From positions 72,292 to 136,291 of the forward strand of contig CAYYIP010000005.1 of NCBI GenBank assembly GCA_964472015.1: a DNA stretch of 64,000 bases, in the 5' to 3' direction. The DNA is from JAAYTD01 sp964472015 (GTDB taxonomy: Bacteria > Bacteroidota > Ignavibacteria > Kapaibacteriales > UBA2268). Position numbers and translations under genes: made by a program. The notes under the pieces were generated by a model. The model saw nothing but the letters and a program-made list of their open reading frames with translations, was not told where the DNA came from and did no database searches. Positions 9,431 to 17,879 of this stretch are shown in pieces; within the stretch, counting starts at the first letter, position 1; the number at the start of each line of letters is the position of its first letter.

Positions 9431-10630
9431 ATGGCAACAACAACTTCAACAATTAAATATATTGCAGAACCAAATATTAAAAAAGGTAATGTACCGGATT
9501 TAATAGGTGCTCCTCCAAGATCTTTAGAAAGTGATAATATTTATATTAATTCATTGCCTATTGCATATATTACACCTTGTTTACCTAAATTTTCTGAAGG
9601 AATTAGTTCATTTCGTTTAATACCGAAATGGGATGTTTATAATAAAATTCTAGAATCATTAGGTTATACAATTTCATCAAAACCGTTAAAAGTTGTTTTT
9701 GTTGCTGATTCATTCCCAAGTGAAACATTTAGTAATGAATATGGACAAACATTTTTATCAAGAATTACTGATGTTGTTTCAGATACAGCTAGAGATATTA
9801 CTCAAATGACAGGGCATCGTTTAGCATCAGAATCTGTAAGAAGTATTTTACATGGAATTGAAGAAACCGGTAGTTTGGGTAAAGGTATAAGCAGTGTCGG
9901 TTTAAAAGCAATGGATGAAATTTCAGAATTTAGTGAAAATATTAGTAAAAATGAAAATTTAAGTTGGGGAAAAGGTTTTGTAAAACTTTCAGATAAATTA
10001 TTAGCTGGTCAAAAAATAGATTTCCCTTCTGTTTGGAAAAATAGTTCATATGGAGTAAATTATTCATTACAAGTGAGATTATATAATCCATCACCGGGTA
10101 ATCAAGAAATGACTGAAAAATTTATTATTGCTCCATTAGCTGCATTATTAACATTGGCTTGTCCTATTATTCAAGGAGATGGAGAAACTTATTCTTATCC
10201 TTTTTTTATAAAAGTTAGAACAAATGGTTTATTTAGTTTAGAAGCTGGAGCAATATCTTCAATAACTGTAACTAAAGGAGGTGATCAAGGACTTATTGCT
10301 TGGAATAAAAGAGTTGGAATGATTGATGTTAGAATTGAACTTCAACAATTATTCTCAACAATGGTAATAGGAAAAAGTGGTGCGGATAGACCTGTTTTGG
10401 GTGAATATCTTGAAACATTAAAATCTGGATCCAATATTGAACCAATTTATTCATCATCAACTGAAAAAAGAATTCCTGAAAAAACATCTGATTATAAATA
10501 TAATCCTTCTTCGATTAAAGGTATACCCGAAGTTGATTTATATGCAGATTCTTCACCAAGAGTACCTCAATCTATTAGAGAAATTAATTTAGCTCTTCAA
10601 CAAAATAAACCTAACATAGAAGAAACGTAA
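9431..10630 (+). CDS. virion protein, candidate tail-tube/baseplate junction
   Basis: 399-residue protein immediately after the tape measure gene, with SD AAGGAG. The central half (about 200-320) contains YSLQVRLYNPSPGNQEM, YSYPFFIKVRTNGLFSLEAG and GMIDVRIELQQLF. These are beta-rich segments like the tube-fold domain of proteins that cap the baseplate end of the tail tube (T4 gp48/gp54 position). The Pro/Ser-rich C-terminus looks disordered. Function is inferred from fold pattern and gene order only. Confidence 0.5.
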   Translation: MATTTSTIKYIAEPNIKKGNVPDLIGAPPRSLESDNIYINSLPIAYITPCLPKFSEGISSFRLIPKWDVYNKILESLGYTISSKPLKVVFVADSFPSETFSNEYGQTFLSRITDVVSDTARDITQMTGHRLASESVRSILHGIEETGSLGKGISSVGLKAMDEISEFSENISKNENLSWGKGFVKLSDKLLAGQKIDFPSVWKNSSYGVNYSLQVRLYNPSPGNQEMTEKFIIAPLAALLTLACPIIQGDGETYSYPFFIKVRTNGLFSLEAGAISSITVTKGGDQGLIAWNKRVGMIDVRIELQQLFSTMVIGKSGADRPVLGEYLETLKSGSNIEPIYSSSTEKRIPEKTSDYKYNPSSIKGIPEVDLYADSSPRVPQSIREINLALQQNKPNIEET

Positions 10631-10722
10631 ATTCCCCTTTTTTAATTTAAACAAAAAATTGATTAATTAGTCAATTAAATCAAGTCAATTTCTATTTAAT
10701 CTATTATTTTTGAAAGAAAAAA

Positions 10723-10744
10723 GTCTATATATATTAATTAATGA
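10723..10744 (+). promoter_or_regulatory. repeated promoter-like element, copy A
   Basis: The conserved block CTATATATATTAATTAATGA, 31 nt upstream of the ATG at 10775. Seven other copies occur in the window, always just upstream of a transcription unit. No -35-like box is shared by the copies. Confidence 0.7.
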
Positions 10745-10774
10745 ATAAAAAATTAAATGAAAGGGGAGCATTTT

Positions 10775-11506
10775 ATGTTAAAAATTGTTAATGATTCAAA
10801 TTGTTTTATTTTCGTATATCACGACAACATGTTTAAATTACCAAAGAAGTTTTTTACTGATAAGTTGGAAAAAACTTATCGAATTGTACCTTCGACACTT
10901 CCGAGCGTAACAGTATTTGTTCGGAGAAATGAACCTTTTTTCATTGCTCGTTATGAAGGGCCATTTGATGAAGACATAATTAATAATGTCAAAGAAAAAT
11001 TCACACCAATTATGTCTTATTTTGAATCACAGGTTGGAAAAACAGCAAAAGATATGATATATCCTGATATTGAAGATCTTCAAATACCAATGTTGGATTT
11101 GAAAAATATCTTGAGTATTTCATATCAAATACCTAAAGTAAGAATTACGAAAAGTTCAACTGTTTATTCAAAAGGGAAACAATTATTTTATAAATTAGAT
11201 TCTCTGATTTTAACAAATGAATTAAGACCTATTCATTTTATTATTATCAATAACAAATTGACTAAAAAATGCTTCAAACCTTTATTAGTTTCATCTATTT
11301 CTTTCGATAATGATATAAAGATCAAATCAAAAAATTCCATAAAAGTTCATTGTGATTTTAATGAAAATGGACGACGTTTATTGTTATTAGAACATACTGG
11401 GATTTTAAATGTCACACAAGATTCAGTTAAAAATGAAATTGAGTGTGATGGGATCTTTATTGCTTCATTCTGGCCTAAAAAGAATGAGGTTATTGAAGAA
11501 ATTTAA
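10775..11506 (+). CDS. hypothetical protein behind promoter element A
   Basis: 243-residue protein with no recognised family. Segments FVRRNEPFFIARYEGPFDED and DGIFIASFWPKKNE are beta-like. The ATG at 10775 is chosen over the in-frame ATG at 10757 because AAGGGGAG at 10761-10768 is correctly spaced for it. By eye, base use is less A/T-extreme than in the flanking tail genes. It has its own promoter-like element and a perfect terminator hairpin, so it is a one-gene cassette inserted between tail and tRNA/Ubl genes. Confidence 0.7.
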   Translation: MLKIVNDSNCFIFVYHDNMFKLPKKFFTDKLEKTYRIVPSTLPSVTVFVRRNEPFFIARYEGPFDEDIINNVKEKFTPIMSYFESQVGKTAKDMIYPDIEDLQIPMLDLKNILSISYQIPKVRITKSSTVYSKGKQLFYKLDSLILTNELRPIHFIIINNKLTKKCFKPLLVSSISFDNDIKIKSKNSIKVHCDFNENGRRLLLLEHTGILNVTQDSVKNEIECDGIFIASFWPKKNEVIEEI

Positions 11507-11517
11507 ATTGTTAAGAA

Positions 11518-11555
11518 AAGAAGTCATTATATTATTTATAATATAATGACTTCTT
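11518..11555 (+). terminator. intrinsic terminator, 17-bp perfect stem
   Basis: A perfect 17-bp stem (AAGAAGTCATTATATTA with its complement, loop TTTA) followed by a T-run a few nt later. It ends the 10775-11506 unit. Confidence 0.75.
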
Positions 11556-11624
11556 ATAAACAATTTTTTAGAAAAGTAATTGATTTAATTTTTAAAAAGT
11601 AAACCTTTAAGGAGGTATTAAATT

Positions 11625-11777
11625 TTGAAAAATATAATTTCTATCTTCAAATCTAAAAATAAAATAGAACTATCTGAAGTCAAATTAGATATTGAAGATT
11701 ATAAAAAATTAATGCAACTTGAAGGTAATGTTTTTAAAATAATTTACATTGAAGGTAAATTAGAAATAATTAATTAA
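11625..11777 (+). CDS. small hypothetical protein (50 aa), TTG start
   Basis: 50 codons from TTG (11625) to TAA (11777), preceded by a near-ideal SD (AAGGAGGT at 11609-11616). The product is charged with alternating hydrophobics (NVFKIIYIEGKLEII at the end) and could be a small beta protein. It lies between the terminator and tRNA-Leu. Coding is supported by the SD and amino-acid makeup; no function can be given. Confidence 0.55.
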   Translation: MKNIISIFKSKNKIELSEVKLDIEDYKKLMQLEGNVFKIIYIEGKLEIIN

Positions 11778-11785
11778 AGTAATAT

Positions 11786-11870
11786 GGGAGTATGGTGGAA
11801 TCGGCAGACACGCGAGACTTAAAATCTCGTGAGGATTAACCTCATGAGGGTTCAATTCCCTCTACTCCCA
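11786..11870 (+). tRNA. tRNA-Leu (anticodon UAA)
   Basis: 85-nt class II tRNA. Acceptor GGGAGTA/TACTCCC, discriminator A, anticodon stem CGAGA/TCTCG with loop CTTAAAA (anticodon TAA), a variable arm, and T-arm GAGGGTTCAATTCCCTC. No encoded CCA. It decodes UUA, the favoured Leu codon in this AT-rich genome. Confidence 0.93.
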
Positions 11871-11905
11871 TAATTTGAAAAAACAAAAAGTGAAGGGAGA
11901 ATTAT

Positions 11906-14437
11906 ATGTCTGGATATATGTCCAATTATTTATTAATTGGAAGAAATAAAAAATATTTTATAAATCTAAAACAGGAATTTGATTATTCATTAAGTCATGA
12001 AAATAAATTAGAACCAAATAAACTTCCATATTTTACAATAACAAATGAAATAGATGATGTTGACACAGATCAAATGATTATTTTGCCGAATAATTGTAGA
12101 TTTTTTTATAGACATAATTATTTAAATTGTCTTTCAATTGTTATTGAAGAAGAACCGAAATTTAGAACAATAAAATTTAAAAGAAGAATTAATTCAGAAT
12201 ATCGAAAATTAAAAGATAATAAAATTTTTAAAGATTATGAAAATCTTATTTCTAATGATAGTAATGTAATTTTTAAAGGAAATTTAAGATTGTTTTTCCC
12301 ATATTCAATTTTTTATTTTTTATTTGAGTTTAATAAATATGATAGTTGTTATCTTCAACATATAGATTTTTATTATGGAGTTAGAAAATCTCCATTAAAA
12401 TCAATAGATGATATTATATATTATTCTCCATTGATGAATATCTCAAATAGTTTAAATGTTTGTACAGGACATTCTCTTGATTTTGAAGTCAAAAGTATAA
12501 ATGAAAGTATAATTAAAAAAATTATTACTTTATTTTGGCAAACAGAATTTAATAATGATTTAGAAGAAATGTATATAGATATGATGAGAAAACAAGAATC
12601 AAAATTAGATATTTTTTCTTGGGATTATTATTCTAAAAAAGATCCTATGTTTATATTAAATGAAAACTTCAAACCTTATAAATCTTTAAAAGAGATAATT
12701 ACACAAACAACATCAAGTAAAAAACATAGATTACATGAAAATATATATTATAATAATTTAGGTAATTTTTTATCTACTTATATACCAGGTGAGGTTATAA
12801 TAAAAGATAAATTAAAAGAAAAATATGTTGTAAAAAGAAAAAATGAAGAAATCGAAGTAAATAATAAAAGATATATTATTAAAGAACAAGTTAATGATTA
12901 TGAATTAACTGTTATAGATGAAGAAGGTAATGATAAAATTGTAGATTATAATTTTGTTAAGAATATTGAAAAAATTGATAATATAATTATAAAAAATAAT
13001 GATAATGAAGATATAAAAATATGTGCAAATTATTTTATGATTAATAAAACGATTAAAAATGTAATAAAACAAATTCATGAAGTAAAAGTTAGTAGAACAG
13101 ATAATCTAATATTATTAGATACTACAGATAATTTATCATATATTATAACAAATGATTTTTTGGAAAATTGGGACATAACTGAAAATTTTAAAACAAGGAA
13201 TGGTATAGAATTAAAAGCTGGAAAAGAAATTTATTTTACTGAGAATTTACACAATGTATTTTTACATTATGAAAATCCATGTGTAATTGATAAAATAGAA
13301 ATTAGACATAATGATATTTATTTATTTATAAATAGTCCTAAAAATCAGAATTGGAGTACATGTGTAAAATTATCTGATGAAAATATAAAGTATAGTATTA
13401 ATGAAAAATTAAAAATTGATAAAAATTTATTTAAAGATAATTTTGTTTTATATGGAAATTTGGTATATGGTGATTTAAATCATAAAATGTATTATAATAA
13501 TTCAGAAACAAATATTCATTTTTTAATGACTGAAAATAAATATAAAAATAAAGCAGAAAAAATACAAAAAGTTAAAAAGATATTTTTTAATGAAGATTGT
13601 ACTAAATTCAAGATACCGTCATTTATTGGAAATGATTATGAATTATCAGTTAATGATGATGTTTTATTTAATATTAACAATAAAACTTCAAAAAAATTAA
13701 AAGTTAAAAGTTTTAAAATTGATGTTATTACTAATTCTCTAACAATATATGTTAATTTAGAAGAAAAAAATGATGATGGTACTATTAAAAATATAGATAT
13801 TATTTTACTTGATCAAATATTTCTTGAGAAATATCTAGCATCTATTGAAATTAATTTAAGAAAAGTTACATATGATCATGAAAAATATCCAGAAGGAACA
13901 AGAATTAAAATAAAATCAAATAAAAGAAGTCTAAAGTTACCTTTTTCAAAATATAATTGTTATGAAATTTTCTGTGTAATTACAGATTCAATATTACCTA
14001 TGGCGCTTTTAACAAACGATCAAACTGTATATCTTATGGATATTCCCGAATATTTTGATGTTTTATATCCAAATGATAAAGGATATGATAAAAAAGTTAT
14101 TACTAAACCGAATTTAAATATTCAATGGAATGATTTTGTTACATCATTGTTGTCTAATCCTATTAAAATAATAGCTGTTTACATAAATATATATTCACAT
14201 TATAATTGTTCACTTTTAACTTTAGATGGTATTAGTTTTTCAACAGAACCATATAATATTATAAAAAAATATTATGTACTCTATGGTATTCAATTTCCTA
14301 GATTTATAACTGATGATTTAATTGAAGTTCCAAATCATTCTTCAGATTTTAGAAATATATTAGTTCCAATGAAGCAAAGATATAAAGAAACAAAATTTTA
14401 TCATGAAAGGAGAATTATTGAATGTTTAAAGTCATAG
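11906..14437 (+). CDS. PRTRC-B-like E2 protein with long C-terminal extension
   Basis: 843-residue protein opening the ubiquitin-like cassette. Residues ~120-190 resemble the PRTRC system protein B / prokaryotic E2 family D pattern: RLFFPYSIFYFLFEF, then IIYYSPLMNISNSLNVCTG, with Cys186 in the 'Px(x)N...VCxG' signature. PRTRC-B proteins are about 250 aa. Here ~600 extra residues follow, rich in beta-like segments (for example TVIDEEGNDKIVDYNFV, TRIKIKSNKRSLKLPF), perhaps SH3-like repeats. It would be the conjugation partner receiving Ubl from the E1. SD AAGGGAG. It overlaps the JAMM gene by 16 nt, so the cassette is an operon. The E2 call is by motif and context; whether Cys186 is catalytic is unknown. 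Confidence 0.65.
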   Translation: MSGYMSNYLLIGRNKKYFINLKQEFDYSLSHENKLEPNKLPYFTITNEIDDVDTDQMIILPNNCRFFYRHNYLNCLSIVIEEEPKFRTIKFKRRINSEYRKLKDNKIFKDYENLISNDSNVIFKGNLRLFFPYSIFYFLFEFNKYDSCYLQHIDFYYGVRKSPLKSIDDIIYYSPLMNISNSLNVCTGHSLDFEVKSINESIIKKIITLFWQTEFNNDLEEMYIDMMRKQESKLDIFSWDYYSKKDPMFILNENFKPYKSLKEIITQTTSSKKHRLHENIYYNNLGNFLSTYIPGEVIIKDKLKEKYVVKRKNEEIEVNNKRYIIKEQVNDYELTVIDEEGNDKIVDYNFVKNIEKIDNIIIKNNDNEDIKICANYFMINKTIKNVIKQIHEVKVSRTDNLILLDTTDNLSYIITNDFLENWDITENFKTRNGIELKAGKEIYFTENLHNVFLHYENPCVIDKIEIRHNDIYLFINSPKNQNWSTCVKLSDENIKYSINEKLKIDKNLFKDNFVLYGNLVYGDLNHKMYYNNSETNIHFLMTENKYKNKAEKIQKVKKIFFNEDCTKFKIPSFIGNDYELSVNDDVLFNINNKTSKKLKVKSFKIDVITNSLTIYVNLEEKNDDGTIKNIDIILLDQIFLEKYLASIEINLRKVTYDHEKYPEGTRIKIKSNKRSLKLPFSKYNCYEIFCVITDSILPMALLTNDQTVYLMDIPEYFDVLYPNDKGYDKKVITKPNLNIQWNDFVTSLLSNPIKIIAVYINIYSHYNCSLLTLDGISFSTEPYNIIKKYYVLYGIQFPRFITDDLIEVPNHSSDFRNILVPMKQRYKETKFYHERRIIECLKS

Positions 14438-15486
14438 CTTTATATGACAAAAAACAAACTTTACCAGATGATGATATTTATTATATTATAACAAAAAAAG
14501 GGATAATGTTGAGAAAAAAAGTAGGTTTAATTGATGCTTTAATCCCTGTTAAAAATATTTCATTTTTACAAAATAAAAATTCATATATAAATATAAATTT
14601 ACCAAAGATTAGTTATTCATTATTTTCAAAAATTGTTTCATTCTTCAAAGCTGTATTTGAAAAATATCAAACAGAATCAATTGTTATGTTATATATGGAT
14701 CGTGAAACAAAAAAGTATTATATCCATGTCCCTGAGCAAAAGGTTTCAAAAACAAGTGTAAATTATGATAGAAATGTTTCATTTCCAGATAAATTATTAG
14801 TTGGTACAATTCATAGTCATTGTGATTTTGGAGCATTTCATTCAGGTATAGATGTTGATGATGAAAAAACAATGGATGGAGTTCATATTACAGTTGGTAA
14901 ATTAAATAACACATATTATAACGAAGTTGTTTGTTCTGTCGTTTGTAATGGACATAGAATTAAAAAAGATCCTTCAGAATATATCAATATAAAATGTAAA
15001 CAAAATAAATTATTCTTTATAATACCAAAAGATTTTCCTATTTATTGGATGGATATGATTAATTATGACTCACCTGTAGCTAATTTTTATAATATTTCAG
15101 ATTCAGAAAAATATTATAATTTTTATGGAAATTTTAATCCATATTTTAATTATGAAGATTATGAAGATATTTATGAAAATAATAAAATTATAAAAATAGA
15201 TAAAGAAAATGATATTAAAACAAAAAATGATGACTCTATAATAATTGATTCAATTCGAGAAAAATATATTTCAAAAATTTCAGATGAAAAATTTAATAAT
15301 GGATCATTTATGGAAATTTATAATTTAATTGAGGATGTTGAAAAAACATATTTAAAAGATCATATATGTAAAGATTGTAGATTAAAAGATATTTGTATTA
15401 CAAAATGTCCATATTTTCGATCTTTAGCTTTAAGAAATCACATTAAAAATAAATACGGAAAGGGGGATGTGATTGAGAGATTATAA
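14422..15486 (+). CDS. JAB/MPN (JAMM) metallopeptidase of Ubl cassette
   Basis: 354-residue protein with an intact JAMM zinc site: H131-S-H133, seven residues, S141, then D144 (HSHCDFGAFHSGID), with Glu85 a candidate upstream acid. JAMM domains remove ubiquitin-like proteins or trim Ubl precursors. After the domain comes an acidic linker, and near the C-terminus a Cys cluster (ICKDCRLKDICITKC, about 320-335) that could bind a metal. The start overlaps the E2-like gene and the end overlaps the E1 gene by 14 nt. SD AAAGGAG. PRTRC cassettes carry the same enzyme type. Target unknown. Confidence 0.85.
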   Translation: MFKVIALYDKKQTLPDDDIYYIITKKGIMLRKKVGLIDALIPVKNISFLQNKNSYININLPKISYSLFSKIVSFFKAVFEKYQTESIVMLYMDRETKKYYIHVPEQKVSKTSVNYDRNVSFPDKLLVGTIHSHCDFGAFHSGIDVDDEKTMDGVHITVGKLNNTYYNEVVCSVVCNGHRIKKDPSEYINIKCKQNKLFFIIPKDFPIYWMDMINYDSPVANFYNISDSEKYYNFYGNFNPYFNYEDYEDIYENNKIIKIDKENDIKTKNDDSIIIDSIREKYISKISDEKFNNGSFMEIYNLIEDVEKTYLKDHICKDCRLKDICITKCPYFRSLALRNHIKNKYGKGDVIERL

Positions 15487-16162
15487 TATTGCAATAATTG
15501 GATTAGGTGGTATTGGGATAAATTTGACTAATATTTTATGTAGATTTTTAAATTTTACACAACTTTCTAAAAGTTCTATTTTATTAATTGATGGAGATGA
15601 ATATGAATTTCATAATTTAGATCGTCAAGAATTTGAATCATTTGGTAATAAAGCAGAAGAAAAATTTAAAGAATTATCTAAAAAATTCAACTCAATAAAT
15701 TTTAATTTCTGTAATGCATATATTAATAGATCGAATATTAATTCTATTTTAGAAGATAAAAATATTATTTTTATGTGTGTGGATAATCATAAAACTCGTA
15801 AAATAGTTTCTGATTATTGTAAAAAATTAGATAATATATTATTAATTTCCGGTGGTAATGAATATATTGACGGAAACATTCAAATATTTTTTAGAAAAGA
15901 TGGTAAAAATATTACTCCATCTCTTACAGATTATCATCCAGAAATTGAAAATCCTGAAGATAAAAGTCCAAATGAAATGTCTTGTGAAGAATTATCTATT
16001 CATGAACCACAATTATTATTTACAAATTCAACAGTTGCAAATTTAATGATGTGGCCGTTTTATTATCATAATAAAAATAAAACTATAGAAATTAGTGAAA
16101 TTTATTTTGATATTGTAAAGATGAAATTACATTCAAAAATTCGTCACCCTAAAGAAAATTAA
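15473..16162 (+). CDS. E1-like ThiF-family adenylyltransferase
   Basis: 229-residue E1/ThiF homologue. It has a nucleotide-binding loop IIGLGGIGINL (8-18), the acidic ILLIDGDEYEFHNLDRQEF (36-54) with the 'D...NLxRQ' ATP-site signature, and FMCVDNHKTRK (100-110). Cys171 in MSCEELSIHEPQ occupies the position of the 'SC...Q..N' motif of PRTRC ThiF proteins and is a candidate acceptor cysteine. It would adenylate the C-terminal Gly of the Ubl encoded 21 nt downstream and pass it on as a thioester. TTG start with a strong AAGGGGG SD, translationally coupled to the JAMM gene. Confidence 0.87.
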   Translation: MRDYNIAIIGLGGIGINLTNILCRFLNFTQLSKSSILLIDGDEYEFHNLDRQEFESFGNKAEEKFKELSKKFNSINFNFCNAYINRSNINSILEDKNIIFMCVDNHKTRKIVSDYCKKLDNILLISGGNEYIDGNIQIFFRKDGKNITPSLTDYHPEIENPEDKSPNEMSCEELSIHEPQLLFTNSTVANLMMWPFYYHNKNKTIEISEIYFDIVKMKLHSKIRHPKEN

Positions 16163-16183
16163 AAAAATAACAAAGGAGAAAAC

Positions 16184-16636
16184 ATGCTACAATATACAGT
16201 TCGCGAATTGGAAAAAATGACTAGAGTAGAATTAAGAGATACTGCTGAAATTTATGGAATAAAATTTAAGTCAAAAGAAATAAAAGACAATATGATTTCA
16301 GCAATCATAAAAGTACAGAAAGAAGAAAATTCTACTAAAACATCACCTGTTGTTGAAAATAAATCAATTAAAATAACTAGTTTAAATACAACATTTCATT
16401 CAAAAGAAGATGATGGATATGATCAACCTATGATCACTGTTTCAAGTGGTGCAAGCTCAGGAAATTATCCTGTTGTGGGTAAAAAAGTTTGTGAGGTTGC
16501 ATCATTCTTTACAGAAATTCTTAATATTTCTCCTGCTGCAAAAGCGATTGTGAATGGAAAAGAAGTTTCTGAAGAATATATTCTTGAGAAGTATGATACT
16601 TTAGAATTTACAGTTCAAGCTGGTAGAAAAGGATAA
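16184..16636 (+). CDS. ubiquitin-like protein ending in GRKG, N-terminal SAP/Rho-N-like helix pair
   Basis: 150-residue protein completing the cassette. Residues ~83-150 resemble the prokaryotic Ubl (PRTRC-C) beta-grasp: MITVSSGASSGNYPVVGKKV, then an AIVNGKEVSEEYILEKYDTL segment, then EFTVQAGRKG at the very C-terminus. Ending exactly in Gly (PRTRC-C proteins end GTKG) makes it ready for adenylation without trimming. Residues 1-45 (YTVRELEKMTRVELRDTAE...) look like a SAP or Rho N-terminal helix-extension-helix, which in other proteins binds nucleic acid. A polar linker joins them. SD AAAGGAG. It is followed by a terminator at 16675. Confidence 0.8.
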   Translation: MLQYTVRELEKMTRVELRDTAEIYGIKFKSKEIKDNMISAIIKVQKEENSTKTSPVVENKSIKITSLNTTFHSKEDDGYDQPMITVSSGASSGNYPVVGKKVCEVASFFTEILNISPAAKAIVNGKEVSEEYILEKYDTLEFTVQAGRKG

Positions 16637-16674
16637 AATAATTTAACTTTAGATAATTCCCCTTTCATTTCTAA

Positions 16675-16704
16675 GGAGGAGATATTAGAAATAATATCTC
16701 CTCC
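16675..16704 (+). terminator. hairpin terminator after Ubl gene
   Basis: Perfect 12-bp stem GGAGGAGATATT / AATATCTCCTCC followed by GTTTTAAATTTATTTTTTT. The T-run is interrupted, so efficiency is uncertain. The 5' arm itself contains an SD-like GGAGG that would be masked. Confidence 0.6.
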
Positions 16705-16745
16705 GTTTTAAATTTATTTTTTTAAAAAAAATAAAAGGAGAATAT

Positions 16746-17321
16746 ATGCATTTGAAGCCAGATTCAAATTATAATGTTGTGATATTATTTAGTGGTGGTG
16801 CTGATAGTATTTTTTTACATCAGTTAAGTAAAAGTTTAAATTATAAATCAATTCTTTTATTTATTAATTATGGTCAAAAACATATCAAAGAATTACAATT
16901 TGCTCAAAAATATGCAAATGAAGAAAATGTTGATATTTTTTATACAGATTTTATTACATATTCATCAATAACAAATAGTGCTTTAACTGGAAATTTTGAT
17001 AATAATCTTTATAAAAATGTAAATGAATTTTATGTTCCAATGAGAAATACATTTTTATTAACAATAGCAACAGCATATGCTGAAACAAATAAAATTCCTT
17101 TGGTTTGGATTGGTTCTAATTATTCTGATAGAATGGATTTATTTCCTGATTGTTATCAAGAATATATTGTTAATATAGATAAACTATTTTCTTCAATTTG
17201 CACATTTTCAATTAAAATTGAAGCTCCATTATTGGGAATGTCAAAAGAAATGATTTTAAATTTATTAAAAAAAGAATATAATATCACAGAGGATAGAATG
17301 TTCTCTGGGTACTTAGAATAA
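16746..17321 (+). CDS. QueC-like ATPase, C-terminal zinc tail missing
   Basis: 191-residue PP-loop protein resembling 7-cyano-7-deazaguanine synthase: SGGADS (16-21), FINYGQKHIKEL, VPMRNTFLLTIATAYAE and WIGSNYSDRMDLFPDCYQE are the QueC landmarks. QueC normally ends with a 'SCY...CG.C..C..R' zinc site. Here the protein stops at TEDRMFSGYLE with no Cys cluster, and none appears in frame downstream. It could make preQ0 inefficiently, or belong to the divergent QueC-like group that occurs beside Ubl or immunity genes. No queD, queE, folE or transglycosylase is present in the window. Encoded 110 nt after the Ubl gene. SD AAAAGGAG. Confidence 0.8.
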   Translation: MHLKPDSNYNVVILFSGGADSIFLHQLSKSLNYKSILLFINYGQKHIKELQFAQKYANEENVDIFYTDFITYSSITNSALTGNFDNNLYKNVNEFYVPMRNTFLLTIATAYAETNKIPLVWIGSNYSDRMDLFPDCYQEYIVNIDKLFSSICTFSIKIEAPLLGMSKEMILNLLKKEYNITEDRMFSGYLE

Positions 17322-17400
17322 ATGAATACAAATGTGGTTGATCAAACGGATTCAGTAATTGAAAAAATAATAAAAGTCTAATTGAAAGGAAAAAACTCAA

Positions 17401-17820
17401 ATGGAAAAAGTTGAAAGATTAGGAATGAATGATGAACGTGTATCTACAAGGTTATTAGAAAAACATTATAGTCCCATGATTATAAGAAAATATCAAGCAT
17501 TTGGTTGGCCGTTATGGATTGGATTAATAATGGATGTTAGTTGTTCTGATCTTGATGAATTAATACATAAACTTTTAAATGAATCTAAAGAAAATGGATT
17601 ATATAAACAAGATTTACAAGCCATGCGAAATTTATGTGGATATCTAAATGATAATATTGTTAGTCATTATAATTTAGCTAAAACAGGAAGTGTAGAGGGA
17701 GTTGCAGTTTTCTTAGCTATCGATAAAACATATATAAGTTCTCTATGGGGGGACTTTATGGTACACGCAGCATGTAAACAAGAATTTTTCTTAATTGTCA
17801 ATACAACACCACACATCTAA
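17401..17820 (+). CDS. hypothetical protein (139 aa)
   Basis: Unrecognised 139-residue protein, mainly helical by composition (KLLNESKENGLYKQDLQAM), ending with a hydrophobic segment (VAVFLAIDKTYISSLW...EFFLIVNT). SD AAAGG 11 nt upstream. It lies between the QueC-like gene and the right end of the IS element. The IS boundary begins within tens of bases of its stop, so its original C-terminus may have been altered by the insertion; this cannot be shown from the sequence. Confidence 0.65.
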   Translation: MEKVERLGMNDERVSTRLLEKHYSPMIIRKYQAFGWPLWIGLIMDVSCSDLDELIHKLLNESKENGLYKQDLQAMRNLCGYLNDNIVSHYNLAKTGSVEGVAVFLAIDKTYISSLWGDFMVHAACKQEFFLIVNTTPHI

Positions 17821-17842
17821 AAAACAACTCCAAGGAAAAAAG

Positions 17843-17879
17843 GAAGTGAACTACTATAGCTCTAAAGAACTACAGCTTC
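17843..17879 (-). repeat. IS right-end hairpin
   Basis: Imperfect hairpin with stem TAG-c-TC / GA-a-CTA, loop TAAA and outer GAAG/CTTC, overlapping the tnpB stop codon. It shares the TCTAAAGA core with the left-end hairpin at 19546. In this transposon group such sites are bound by TnpA, and the RNA from this end guides TnpB. Confidence 0.55.

Noticed and set aside
17322..17382. Restored QueC zinc tail by frameshift after 17321
   Set aside because: One alternative frame reads EYKCG but hits stops at once and lacks the CxxCxxR pattern, so no convincing remnant.
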